Shown piece by piece: positions 23,842-32,068 of a stretch of DNA of 64,000 bases. The stretch spans positions 3,472,001 to 3,536,000 of the forward strand of contig NC_007802.1 of NCBI RefSeq assembly GCF_000013565.1. The letters are read 5' to 3'. Every line of letters starts with the position of its first letter. The stretch's first letter is position 1. The stretch is from Jannaschia sp. CCS1. GTDB taxonomy: Bacteria > Pseudomonadota > Alphaproteobacteria > Rhodobacterales > Rhodobacteraceae. The position numbers and the translations under genes were made by a program. The notes beneath the pieces are model-generated. The model had not been told where the DNA came from. It ran no database searches and saw only the letters and a list, made by a program, of their open reading frames with translations.

Positions 23842-25782
23842 ATGTCATTGCCCCCCGGATTCCTTGACGAGCTGCGCACCCGCACCTCCATCGCGCAAGT
23901 GGTGGGGCGCAAGGTGATCTGGGACAATCGCAAATCCAATCAGGCCAAGGGCGACATGTGGGCGCCCTGCCCGTTCCATCAGGAAAAAAGCGCCAGCTTC
24001 CACGTCGATGACCGCAAGGGGTTTTACTATTGCTTCGGCTGTCAGGCGAAGGGCGACATGTTCAAATTCGTCCAGGAGACGGAGAATGTGGGCTTCATGG
24101 AAGCGGTGCAGATCCTCGCCGGTGAAGCCGGCATGCAGATGCCCGCGCGCGATCCACAGGCGCAGGAAAAGGCCGACAAGGCCACGCAACTGGCCAAGGT
24201 GACGGAGGCTGCGGTCCAGCACTTTCGCCTGCAACTCAAGACCCAGGCCGCGTCGGACGCCCGCGCCTATCTGGAAGGGCGCGGCATGGATCAGGCCACG
24301 CTGGACCGGTTCGAGATCGGCTTTGCCCCCAATGGCCGCAACAGCACCCATCAGGCGCTGGTCGATAAGGGCTTTGCCGTTGACGACATCACGGCGGCCA
24401 ATGTCTCCACCAAGCCCGACGACGGCGGCGCGCCCTATGATGCGTTTCGCGACCGGATCATCTTTCCCATCCGCGACGCGCGCGGGCGGTGTCTGGGCTT
24501 TGGCGGGCGGGCGATGGACCCCAATGCGCGCGCCAAGTATCTTAATTCGCGGGAAACGCCGCTCTTTGACAAGGGCCGCGCGCTCTACAATCACGGCCCC
24601 GCGCGGGAGGCAGCAGGCAAGGGCCAGCCCCTGATCGTGGCCGAGGGCTACATGGATGTCATCGCGCTGGTGGGTGCGGGGTTTGAGGCCGCAGTGGCCC
24701 CCCTCGGCACCGCGGTCACGGAAGATCAGCTGCGCCTGATGTGGCGCATCACCGACGAGCCGATCATCGCGCTGGACGGGGACAAGGCGGGTCTGCGCGC
24801 CGCGATGCGGCTGGTGGATCTGGCAATGCCGCTGCTGGAGGGCGGAAAGAGCCTGCGCTTTGTGATCCTGCCCGAGGGCCAGGACCCCGATGATCTGATC
24901 CGCGCCCAGGGGCCGGGCGCGATGCAGGCGTTGCTGGACAAGGCAGAGCCGATGGTCACGCTGCTCTGGCGGCGAGAGACGGAAGGCCAGGTGTTCGACA
25001 GCCCCGAGCGGCGGTCCGCCCTTGATGGGCGATTGCGGCAGGCGCTGCAACGGATCGGCGATCCGGGCCTGCGCCGCCATTACGGCGATGCGATTTCCGA
25101 GCTGCGGCGCGCCCTGTTCCGACCGCAGCAGAAACCGTGGCAGCCCGGGAAAAGAGGCCCGTGGAAAGGCCGTGGCTTCGCGGAGGCGCAGGCGCCCCTG
25201 GCCGCCACGCGCGCCCGCGTCGGTGCGCTGAGCGGGGAGACCCTGCGCACCGGGTTGATCGTGGCCACCTGCATCCGGTTCCCCGATCTGATTGATGTGT
25301 TCGAGCCGCAGCTTGACCGCATGAACCCCCGCGATCCCGATCACGCGCGCCTCACCGCCCATCTGTTGCGGACCCAAAACCGGGAGGCCGCGACCCTGTT
25401 GGACGAAATAAATGCTTCCCCCCTCGCGCCCGCCCTTGAAAGCCTCTTGCGGCTTTCCCATCTCGCGATCACGCCGTTCTTGATCGGCGCGGGAGATCGC
25501 GCGCGCGCGGAAGATTGCCTGGAAGAGGAATTTGCGCGGCTCACCGCTGCACGGGCCATTGAGGATGAGATGGTGGAGGCCAGCCAGGACGTGGAAGCCG
25601 CGCCAGATGAAGGGGACCCGGCGCTGGCCTACCGCATGAAAGAGGCTTTGCGCGGCAAGCACGCGGCCCAAAGTCCCAAAGGCGAGGATAACGCTGAACA
25701 ATTCGGGGAAACGTCCGAGGCACGCTCGGCCTTCCACCAGTTGCTCTCGACGGCCGGACAGGGCAAGAAATTAAGGAAATAG
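23842..25782 (+). CDS. dnaG: DNA primase
   Basis: A 646-residue DnaG primase that lays RNA primers at the replication fork. The N-terminal CHC2 zinc finger is complete (Cys43, His46, Cys64, Cys67), followed by the RNA polymerase domain with FGGRAMDP and AKYLNSRETPLFDKG, and the TOPRIM motifs EGYMDVIAL and ALDGDKAGLRAA. The C-terminal DnaB-binding region is longer and less conserved. It is followed 101 bases later by rpoD, the classic dnaG-rpoD order. Confidence 0.97.
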   Translation: MSLPPGFLDELRTRTSIAQVVGRKVIWDNRKSNQAKGDMWAPCPFHQEKSASFHVDDRKGFYYCFGCQAKGDMFKFVQETENVGFMEAVQILAGEAGMQMPARDPQAQEKADKATQLAKVTEAAVQHFRLQLKTQAASDARAYLEGRGMDQATLDRFEIGFAPNGRNSTHQALVDKGFAVDDITAANVSTKPDDGGAPYDAFRDRIIFPIRDARGRCLGFGGRAMDPNARAKYLNSRETPLFDKGRALYNHGPAREAAGKGQPLIVAEGYMDVIALVGAGFEAAVAPLGTAVTEDQLRLMWRITDEPIIALDGDKAGLRAAMRLVDLAMPLLEGGKSLRFVILPEGQDPDDLIRAQGPGAMQALLDKAEPMVTLLWRRETEGQVFDSPERRSALDGRLRQALQRIGDPGLRRHYGDAISELRRALFRPQQKPWQPGKRGPWKGRGFAEAQAPLAATRARVGALSGETLRTGLIVATCIRFPDLIDVFEPQLDRMNPRDPDHARLTAHLLRTQNREAATLLDEINASPLAPALESLLRLSHLAITPFLIGAGDRARAEDCLEEEFARLTAARAIEDEMVEASQDVEAAPDEGDPALAYRMKEALRGKHAAQSPKGEDNAEQFGETSEARSAFHQLLSTAGQGKKLRK

Positions 25783-25883
25783 ACCTGTCCGAATCAGTGA
25801 TTCGCACTAGGATATGGTTTCAGACACAATGATTCGCCCGTCACGCCGGTGCGGATGGACTTAGTCCGAAAGGGTAGACGCAC

Positions 25884-27890
25884 ATGGCCAAAGATACCGA
25901 CGATCGTAAGCAGGACGGCGACGAGACCGAAATGGGCCTGGATATGAGCCAGGCCGCCGTCAAGAAAATGATCGCGGAGGCTCGGGTCAGAGGCTACATC
26001 ACCTACGATCAGCTCAACACCGTTCTGCCGCCGGAGCAGGTCAGCTCGGAGCAGATCGAAGACGTCATGTCGATGCTGTCGGAGATGGGCATCAACATCA
26101 TCGAGGATGATGAGGCCGAGGAAGGCGACGACAAACCCGCCGGCGAATTGGTGACCACCGAAGGCTCCCGCGAGGTCGCGGTTGCAGCCACGGAGACCGA
26201 GAAACTCGACCGCACCGATGACCCCGTCCGCATGTATCTGCGCGAAATGGGCAGTGTGGAACTGCTGTCGCGTGAGGGCGAGATTGCCATCGCCAAGCGG
26301 ATCGAGGCCGGGCGCAACACGATGATCGCGGGCCTGTGCGAAAGCCCGCTGACCTTCCAGGCGATCACCATCTGGCGTGACGAACTTCTGGAAGAAGACA
26401 TCCTGCTGCGTGATGTCATCGACCTCGACACCACCTTCGGGCGCACGATGGGCGATGAAAACGACACCCCGGTCGTGCCCGCAGGCGTCGGCTCCACGCC
26501 GCCATCCGCCACGCCCGCCCCCCCGCCGGAGCCAAAGAAAGAAGAGCCTACGCAGGAACTGGACGCCGACGGCAACCCCATCGCCAAGGACGACGATGAG
26601 GATGAGGACGAGCAGGCCAACATGTCGCTCGCCGCGATGGAACTGGCGCTGAAGCCCCAGGTCCTCGCCACGCTTGACCAGATCGCCAACGATTACATCC
26701 GCCTGTCGGAAATGCAGGACAGCCGGATTTCGGCGACCCTGAACGAAGATGACAGCTTCTCCAAGGCAGAGGAGGCCGAATACCAGCACCTGCGCTCCGA
26801 GATCGTGGAACTGGTCAATGAGCTGCACCTGCATAACAACCGCATCGAGGCGCTGGTGGACCAGCTTTACGGCATCAACCGCCGGATCATGTCCATCGAT
26901 TCCAGCATGGTGAAGCTGGCCGATCAGGCCCGCATCAACCGCCGCGAGTTCATCGAAGAATACCGCAACCAGGAACTTGATCCGACCTGGATGGAGCGGA
27001 TGACGCAAAAGTCCGGCCGCGGCTGGCAGGCGCTGATGGAGCGCTCGTCGGGCAAGATCGAGGAATTGCGCGGGGATATGGCGCAGGTCGGTCAGTATGT
27101 GGGCCTCGACATCCCCGAATTCCGCCGCATCGTGAACCAGGTCCAGAAGGGCGAGAAAGAAGCCCGCCAGGCCAAGAAGGAAATGGTCGAAGCCAACCTG
27201 CGTCTGGTGATTTCCATCGCCAAGAAATACACCAACCGGGGCCTGCAATTCCTTGATCTCATTCAGGAAGGTAACATCGGCCTGATGAAGGCCGTCGACA
27301 AGTTCGAATACCGCCGGGGCTACAAGTTCTCCACCTATGCGACGTGGTGGATCCGTCAGGCGATCACCCGCTCCATCGCCGATCAGGCCCGCACGATCCG
27401 CATCCCGGTCCACATGATCGAGACGATCAACAAGCTGGTCCGCACCGGTCGCCAGATGCTGCACGAAATCGGCCGGGAGCCGACGCCGGAGGAATTGGCC
27501 GAGAAGCTGCAAATGCCGCTGGAGAAGGTCCGCAAGGTGATGAAGATCGCCAAGGAGCCGATCAGCCTTGAGACGCCCATCGGCGACGAGGAGGATTCAC
27601 AGCTTGGCGATTTCATCGAGGACAAGAACGCCGTCCTGCCGCTGGATTCAGCGATCCAGGAGAACCTCAAAGAAACCACAACCCGGGTTCTGGCCTCCCT
27701 CACCCCCCGCGAAGAACGCGTCCTGCGCATGCGCTTCGGCATCGGCATGAACACCGACCACACGCTGGAAGAAGTCGGCCAACAGTTCAGCGTGACCCGC
27801 GAACGGATCAGGCAGATCGAGGCGAAGGCGCTGCGGAAGCTGAAGCACCCCAGCCGGTCAAGGAAGCTGCGGTCGTTCCTGGATCAGTGA
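25884..27890 (+). CDS. rpoD: RNA polymerase primary sigma factor (sigma-70)
   Basis: A 668-residue housekeeping sigma factor. Region 1.1 begins near [19 protein letters not shown]; region 1.2 is [11 protein letters not shown]; regions 2.1-2.4 include [27 protein letters not shown] and [17 protein letters not shown] for -10 recognition; region 4.2 is [22 protein letters not shown]. An acidic, proline-rich non-conserved region separates 1.2 from 2. Start has AGGGTAGACGCAC upstream. The last four bases (GTGA) double as the start of an AT-rich unknown gene. Confidence 0.98.
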   Translation: MAKDTDDRKQDGDETEMGLDMSQAAVKKMIAEARVRGYITYDQLNTVLPPEQVSSEQIEDVMSMLSEMGINIIEDDEAEEGDDKPAGELVTTEGSREVAVAATETEKLDRTDDPVRMYLREMGSVELLSREGEIAIAKRIEAGRNTMIAGLCESPLTFQAITIWRDELLEEDILLRDVIDLDTTFGRTMGDENDTPVVPAGVGSTPPSATPAPPPEPKKEEPTQELDADGNPIAKDDDEDEDEQANMSLAAMELALKPQVLATLDQIANDYIRLSEMQDSRISATLNEDDSFSKAEEAEYQHLRSEIVELVNELHLHNNRIEALVDQLYGINRRIMSIDSSMVKLADQARINRREFIEEYRNQELDPTWMERMTQKSGRGWQALMERSSGKIEELRGDMAQVGQYVGLDIPEFRRIVNQVQKGEKEARQAKKEMVEANLRLVISIAKKYTNRGLQFLDLIQEGNIGLMKAVDKFEYRRGYKFSTYATWWIRQAITRSIADQARTIRIPVHMIETINKLVRTGRQMLHEIGREPTPEELAEKLQMPLEKVRKVMKIAKEPISLETPIGDEEDSQLGDFIEDKNAVLPLDSAIQENLKETTTRVLASLTPREERVLRMRFGIGMNTDHTLEEVGQQFSVTRERIRQIEAKALRKLKHPSRSRKLRSFLDQ

Positions 27891-28471
27891 GGGCGACCGA
27901 CGGGGACATCGCGCGCCTACTTGATCGTTGGCAAGCCTGCCACTGCGAACCCCACGAAACACATTTAAAATTTTATGAAGGCCTGAACTTTGGCGATGCC
28001 ATTGTTCAGGCTGCTGGCGCGAAATGCGATGCGAGTGGAAAAAGGCACCCCCATCAATATCGGTTGCGGAAAAAAACGCTTCTCGAAGTCAAACGCAAGC
28101 TTGACGCTCACGTGGACCGCTTGCAGGCCGCGTCATCTTTCCATGATCTTTATCAATCAGTTCGGACCGCAATAGAGAAGATCCACGGTGTCGGACCACT
28201 GATGCTCTACGATACAAGTCTCCGATTAGCTGCGTGCCTCCGTATAGACGTCGATCGCGTTTACTTGCAAAGAGGTGCGCTCGAAGGAGCGAAAAACTAC
28301 TTCTCCTTTATCGGAGTAACCCACGATTTTCCGGTTCAGCGCAGCTTACCCCTAAGTGATTTTCCTCATCTTCGCCATCTACGGCCTGATCAAGTCGAAA
28401 ACTTCCTTTGCGTCTACAAAGGTAGAATGAAAGTAAATGCATTGTTAGAAGCATCTTCCAGCCGGTGCTAG
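27887..28471 (+). CDS. Accessory protein of unknown function overlapping the rpoD stop
   Basis: A 194-residue protein that I do not recognise. It starts at a GTG that overlaps the rpoD stop by four bases. It has paired residues CHCEPHETH near the N-terminus, a basic helical middle ([21 protein letters not shown]), and [21 protein letters not shown], which looks like a helix-hairpin-helix DNA-binding turn (GVG). Composition is AT-richer than rpoD (26 of 60 bases G/C in 27961-28020). It is followed by two copies of the mosaic repeat. The setting suggests horizontal acquisition behind rpoD; translational coupling to rpoD would give it constitutive expression. Confidence 0.65.
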   Translation: MRATDGDIARLLDRWQACHCEPHETHLKFYEGLNFGDAIVQAAGAKCDASGKRHPHQYRLRKKTLLEVKRKLDAHVDRLQAASSFHDLYQSVRTAIEKIHGVGPLMLYDTSLRLAACLRIDVDRVYLQRGALEGAKNYFSFIGVTHDFPVQRSLPLSDFPHLRHLRPDQVENFLCVYKGRMKVNALLEASSSRC

Positions 28472-28500
28472 TCTTGCTCGACCGCCCGGAACCGAGGCCG

Positions 28501-28640
28501 CCGGGCGAGCGCCTGCCCGTGTCACGCCAAAGGCGTGCCTCTGGCACGACCGGGCTGGCGCTTTTGAAGCCGGGTGCTCCCCCTCGGTCCTCGCACTTGC
28601 GTGGCGCCCATAAAGTGCCCCACGCGCCCGTTCCGGCGCC
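28501..28640 (-). repeat. Mosaic intergenic repeat, copy C
   Basis: On the plus strand two overlapping hairpins, CACGCC-AAA-GGCGTG (28523-28537) and CGTGCC-TCT-GGCACG (28534-28548), then TTGAAGCCGGGTGC and CATAAAGTGCC (28609-28619). The last two are the reverse complements of the copy A blocks GCACCCAGCTTCAA and GGCACTTTATG. Stems differ from copy A by matched changes on both arms. Confidence 0.75.
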
Positions 28641-28769
28641 ACCCCACGGGCAGGCGCTCACCCGTCTCCGCGCGTTCGATTGAGCCAAGTAAATAACCGC
28701 AACGTCACCCCGCCATCCGCTGTCCGGCAGGTTCTTCTGCGCAAGAAAGATACCGGGAAAGGTCCGGCC

Positions 28770-28931
28770 TTCCTGTCAAACCGGAGGTTTGCCTTCGCCA
28801 ATACAGCCCGGCCGTCTGGCCACGGCTTGGTGCTCCGCCCGTTAAGTCCCTCAAGCTTGGCCACTATAAACTGCCAGAGAACACCTCGGCGGATCGCCGA
28901 TCCAAGGCCCGACGATGGCGCGCTCCACGCT
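28770..28931 (-). repeat. Mosaic intergenic repeat, copy D
   Basis: On the minus strand: GCGCCATCGTCGGGCC, TCGGCGATCC, GGCAGTTTATAGTGGCCA, a variable spacer, then the hairpin CAAACC-TCC-GGTTTG (28791-28777 on the plus strand). The order matches copy A. Together with copy C it fills most of the 515-base gene-free stretch 28472-28986; the remainder (28641-28769, 28932-28986) shows nothing recognisable beyond the region just before the antitoxin gene. Confidence 0.75.
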
Positions 28932-28986
28932 AAGCCCCGTCAGCACGCACCTTGACCTCACCCATTGCATACACCGACGTATCTCC

Positions 28987-29211
28987 ATGATCGAAACCAA
29001 AATCCGCAAAGTCGGCAATTCAGCCGTCGTCACGCTTTCGTCCGAGATGCTCGCCGTGCTCGATGCCAAACCCGGCGACGCTTTGTTCGTGACCCGCTCC
29101 GATGACGGGGCGCTCAAACTCATGGCCCATGACCCCGAGCTTCAAGCGGCTCTCGCAGCCGCCGAAGAGGTGATGGACGAGAACCGGGATCTCCTTCAGG
29201 CGCTTGCGTGA
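28987..29211 (+). CDS. AbrB/MazE-type antitoxin
   Basis: A 74-residue swapped-hairpin AbrB-family DNA-binding antitoxin: MIETKIRKVGNSAVVTLSSEMLAVL is the standard SpoVT/AbrB beta strand pattern and PGDALFVTRSDDG completes the fold. The C-terminal part after residue 50 is the likely toxin-binding helix. It precedes and overlaps a Doc/Fic toxin by four bases. Such antitoxins usually repress their own operon. The ATG at 28987 starts at the domain boundary; a longer start is unsupported. Confidence 0.9.
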   Translation: MIETKIRKVGNSAVVTLSSEMLAVLDAKPGDALFVTRSDDGALKLMAHDPELQAALAAAEEVMDENRDLLQALA

Positions 29212-29582
29212 GCTGGGTCTGGGTCCCCGTCCAGACCCTCTACGTCGTCCATGACCGCCAGATCGCCCGCCACGGTGGTGCGCCGGGGGTCAGAGACATT
29301 GCGCGTCTGGCAACGGCCTGCGCCCCTACGCAATCCCACGGCGCCTCCGATATCCAAGACATCGCCGCCGCCTATGCCTTCGGGATTGCGAAAGCCCATG
29401 CCTTCGTCGATGGCAACAAACGCACCGCCTTTGTGGCCTGCGCCACCTTCCTGCGCCTCAACGGCTGGTCCCTGCGCCCGGACCCGGCGGAGGGTGTTCG
29501 GATGATGGAGGATCTGGCGGCCTCCCGCGTCTCGGACGCCGAGTTTGCCGAGTGGCTCAAGCGGCAAAGCAACCCACTTTGA
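29208..29582 (+). CDS. doc: Doc-type Fic toxin (death-on-curing)
   Basis: A 124-residue Doc protein, a small Fic-fold toxin. Doc of phage P1 phosphorylates EF-Tu and blocks translation. The Fic motif HAFVDGNKRT (His64 to Thr73) is intact, and the N-terminal part has the GAPGVRDIARLATA loop seen in Doc. Start is a GTG overlapping the antitoxin stop by four bases. Partner is an AbrB/MazE-type protein rather than Phd. A 20-base palindrome lies 67 bases downstream. Confidence 0.92.
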   Translation: MSWVWVPVQTLYVVHDRQIARHGGAPGVRDIARLATACAPTQSHGASDIQDIAAAYAFGIAKAHAFVDGNKRTAFVACATFLRLNGWSLRPDPAEGVRMMEDLAASRVSDAEFAEWLKRQSNPL

Positions 29583-29648
29583 CCCACCACCGCGTGGGGG
29601 CAAAAGGTTAACAAGTTCGATTAGCCTACCTTTTCAGTAGCTTACACC

Positions 29649-29668
29649 CCTGCTCAAGCTTGAGCAGG
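29649..29668. repeat. Perfect 20-bp palindrome, hairpin repeat
   Basis: CCTGCTCAA-GC-TTGAGCAGG is a complete palindrome. A related hairpin GGTGCTCAA-GG-TTGAGCACC is at 44695-44714 with the two outer stem pairs swapped (GG/CC against CC/GG), and both have a similar CAGTAG-TTA flank. Either a terminator-like structure or a dispersed repeat. Confidence 0.6.
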
Positions 29669-29739
29669 CCCGCTCACCTTCCCCTCCGCGCGCAATCGCT
29701 CTATCGTCTAGCCCAACCCAATTGACCGGAGAAAGCCCC

Positions 29740-30009
29740 ATGTCCCTCCTCTCCAAACTCTTCGGCTCCAAGCCCAAACCTCAAGCCGAACCCACCCTCC
29801 ACAACGACTACCGGATTTTCCCTGAGCCTGTGCAGGCCCAGGGCGGTTTTCAGGTGCAGGCCCGGATCGAGAAGGACGTGGATGGTGAGACCAAGACCCA
29901 CCAGATGATCCGCGCCGACAAATGCCAGTCCATGGACGAGGCGTCAGAGACCGCGCTGTTCAAGGCCAAGATGTTGATCGACCAACAGGGCGACAGCATT
30001 TTCCGGTGA
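29740..30009 (+). CDS. HlyU family protein
   Basis: An 89-residue protein of the HlyU/PF10115 type: MSLLSKLFGSKPKP, then YRIFPEPVQAQGGFQVQARIEKDVDG and HQMIRADKCQSMDEASE. Vibrio HlyU is described as a haemolysin regulator, but this family assignment gives no firm function in alphaproteobacteria. GGAGAAAG precedes the ATG at 29740; an earlier in-frame ATG lacks a site. Its stop overlaps the following DCC gene by four bases. Confidence 0.82.
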   Translation: MSLLSKLFGSKPKPQAEPTLHNDYRIFPEPVQAQGGFQVQARIEKDVDGETKTHQMIRADKCQSMDEASETALFKAKMLIDQQGDSIFR

Positions 30010-30464
30010 GCGCGCGCCACATCTCCGACCTGCCCCCGGCGCTGCAAGCGAGGCTCCAGGGCCGTGATCTAATCGTTTTCGACGGCGAATGCGTGCTGTG
30101 TTCCGCGTTCTTTCGCTTCATCGTGCGGATCGATACCGCCCACCGCTTCCACTTCGCCCATGCGCAGTCGGATCTCGGGGCCGAGATCTACCGCGCCCTC
30201 GGCATGTCGGTCGATGATTTTGACACCAATCTCGTGATCATCGACGGCCTGATTCACGGGCGCCTCGATGCCTTCGCCGCCGCAATGTCGGCCGTGGGCT
30301 GGCCCCATAAGGGACTGGCCGCCGTGCGGTTCATCCCCGAACCTCTGCGCAGCTTCCTGTACTATCGTATCGCAAGGAACCGCTATGCGATCTTCGGGCG
30401 CTATGATACCTGCATGATGCCCGACCCGCACCTGCGGGCACGGTTCATCGACGGGGTGCTGTGA
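30006..30464 (+). CDS. DCC family thiol-disulfide oxidoreductase-like protein (DUF393)
   Basis: A 152-residue DUF393/DCC protein, named after the DxxCxxC motif FDGECVLC (Asp26, Cys29, Cys32). A thioredoxin-like fold and redox role are predicted; substrates are unknown. The C-terminal RNRYAIFGRYDTCMMPD segment is typical. Start is a GTG that overlaps the HlyU stop, and its own stop overlaps the next gene, so the three genes form a tight unit. Confidence 0.87.
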   Translation: MSARHISDLPPALQARLQGRDLIVFDGECVLCSAFFRFIVRIDTAHRFHFAHAQSDLGAEIYRALGMSVDDFDTNLVIIDGLIHGRLDAFAAAMSAVGWPHKGLAAVRFIPEPLRSFLYYRIARNRYAIFGRYDTCMMPDPHLRARFIDGVL

Positions 30465-30988
30465 TGCTTTATTCCCGCGCGCTGGGACATACGTTTTCCA
30501 ATCTGCCCGAACCGTTGCAGGCGTTTCATTCAGTTGAGGACGCCGTGTTCTACACCGGCCGTGTGACGGTCACGCACGGCTCTGCGCTGACGCGGAGGAT
30601 TGCCATGTCCGGCGGAATGCCTGGCAAATCCGGAGAGATGCCGATCAGCTTTCGGGCCACCCGCGATGATATGTCGGAGAGGTGGGAGAGGAACTTTGAC
30701 GGGCACATCACCCGCTCGCGCCAATGGCTGCACTCGGACGGCGTGATCGCCGAGCGGGTGGGAACCAGCGTCTTTCTCATGGAGCCGAGGGTGGACGGCG
30801 ATACGCTGCGCATTCCCATCACCGGCCTGCGCGGGTTTGGCCTACCGATGCCGCGCGCGGTGCTGAGCAGTTGTGAGGGCATTGAAGGGGTCACTGCGGA
30901 CGGGCATATCACCTTCGACGTTCACGCAAGTCTGCGCGGACTTGGCCTGATCATCCGCTACCGAGGCACGCTACAGCGCGCCGCCTAG
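30464..30988 (+). CDS. DUF4166 domain protein
   Basis: About 174 residues with a DUF4166 pattern: LYSRALGHTFSNLPEPLQAFH at the N-terminus and later WERNFDGH and MSGGMPGKSGEMP. The function of the domain is unknown; it is often near oxidoreductase-like or DCC proteins, as here. Start could be the ATG at 30464 or the GTG one codon earlier, both overlapping the DCC stop. Last gene of the unit; meaB converges 17 bases later. Confidence 0.82.
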   Translation: MLYSRALGHTFSNLPEPLQAFHSVEDAVFYTGRVTVTHGSALTRRIAMSGGMPGKSGEMPISFRATRDDMSERWERNFDGHITRSRQWLHSDGVIAERVGTSVFLMEPRVDGDTLRIPITGLRGFGLPMPRAVLSSCEGIEGVTADGHITFDVHASLRGLGLIIRYRGTLQRAA

Positions 30989-31005
30989 GGCCGGAACGGT
31001 GCCGC

Positions 31006-31977
31006 TCAAGACAATTGCTGCAGGATCTCTCGCGCCGCCGCGGTGGGGGTCGCGCGCCCCTCGGCAACTGCGCGCGCCTGATCAGCCATGGCGGCGCGCA
31101 CATCTTCATCATCTCGCAGCCGCGCCAAAAGACCCTCACGGACCTCATGCTCGAACCAATGGGCCGCCTGCCCGGCACGCGCCCGGTCCCAGTGGCCGTG
31201 GTCCCGCCGCCAGGCCGCCAGCGCCTGCATCTCGTCCCAGGCTTGCTCCAAGCCCCGGCCCTCCACGGCTGACACCGCCAGCGCTTTCGGGAAGTCCTTC
31301 GGATCCTGGGGCCGTTTGCGCAACAGCCGCAGCGCCCCGGCATAATCGGCCACCGTCCGCGTCGCGGTCGCCTTCAGATCGCCATCGGCCTTGTTGATCA
31401 GGATCAGGTCGGCCATCTCCATGATGCCGCGCTTCACGCCCTGCAATTCGTCCCCGCCGGCAGGGGCCAGCAGCAGTACAAACAGATCGCACATCTGCGC
31501 GACCATCGTCTCGGACTGGCCGACGCCCACGGTTTCAATCAGCACCATGTCAAAGTTGGCCGCTTCGCAGAGCGCAATCGCCTCCCGCGTGCGGCGCGCG
31601 ACACCGCCCAATGCGGCGGAGGATGGGGAGGGCCGGATAAACGCCCTCGGCTCCCGGCTCAGCAAATCCATCCGCGTCTTGTCGCCCAGGATGGAGCCGC
31701 CGGACCGGGCCGAACTGGGATCCACCGCCAGAACCGCCACCCGCAGCCCCGCCCGGACCAGCGCCATGCCGAAGGCCTCGATGAACGTGGACTTTCCGAC
31801 CCCCGGCGTGCCGGACAGCCCAATCCGAAGGGCCTGCCGGTTCAACCCGCGCAGACGCTCCAGCAGGTCTGCGGCCTGGGCCTGATGATCGGACCGCGTG
31901 CTTTCCACCAATGTCACTGCGCGCGCCAGGGCACGGCGTTCACCGTTTGCTATCCGCTCTGCCAGATCGTCGGTCAT
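31006..31977 (-). CDS. meaB: MeaB/ArgK-type G-protein chaperone of methylmalonyl-CoA mutase
   Basis: A 323-residue SIMIBI GTPase that protects and reactivates the B12-dependent methylmalonyl-CoA mutase. Visible motifs: Walker A GTPGVGKST (residues 56-64), VAVLAVDPSSARSGGSILGDKTRM, ETVGVGQSE (switch) and NKAD (G4). The mutase itself is not in the window. GGAG stands seven bases before the ATG at 31977; a longer frame upstream would run into hrpB's start region on the other strand. Confidence 0.93.
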   Translation of the reverse strand: MTDDLAERIANGERRALARAVTLVESTRSDHQAQAADLLERLRGLNRQALRIGLSGTPGVGKSTFIEAFGMALVRAGLRVAVLAVDPSSARSGGSILGDKTRMDLLSREPRAFIRPSPSSAALGGVARRTREAIALCEAANFDMVLIETVGVGQSETMVAQMCDLFVLLLAPAGGDELQGVKRGIMEMADLILINKADGDLKATATRTVADYAGALRLLRKRPQDPKDFPKALAVSAVEGRGLEQAWDEMQALAAWRRDHGHWDRARAGQAAHWFEHEVREGLLARLRDDEDVRAAMADQARAVAEGRATPTAAAREILQQLS

Positions 31978-32068
31978 GTCTGCTCCTGTCGCTTGGCCCA
32001 ATTGACCTGCTCCACTGCGCGGTGTCCAGCCGTTGACGCGCGTCCGCAGCGGGCCTATCGCCCCTCCC

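Noticed and set aside
23845-25737. Long open frame on the minus strand opposite dnaG
   Set aside because: It is the mirror of a well-supported gene in GC-rich DNA; composition is Arg/His/Gly-rich without any domain pattern.
25783-25883. Heat-shock type promoter ahead of rpoD
   Set aside because: No convincing -35/-10 pair could be identified by eye in the 101-base gap; two TGATTCG copies are present but may be chance.
25794-27512. Long open frame on the minus strand opposite rpoD
   Set aside because: Antisense shadow of rpoD; low-complexity His/Asp/Leu composition and no conserved motif.
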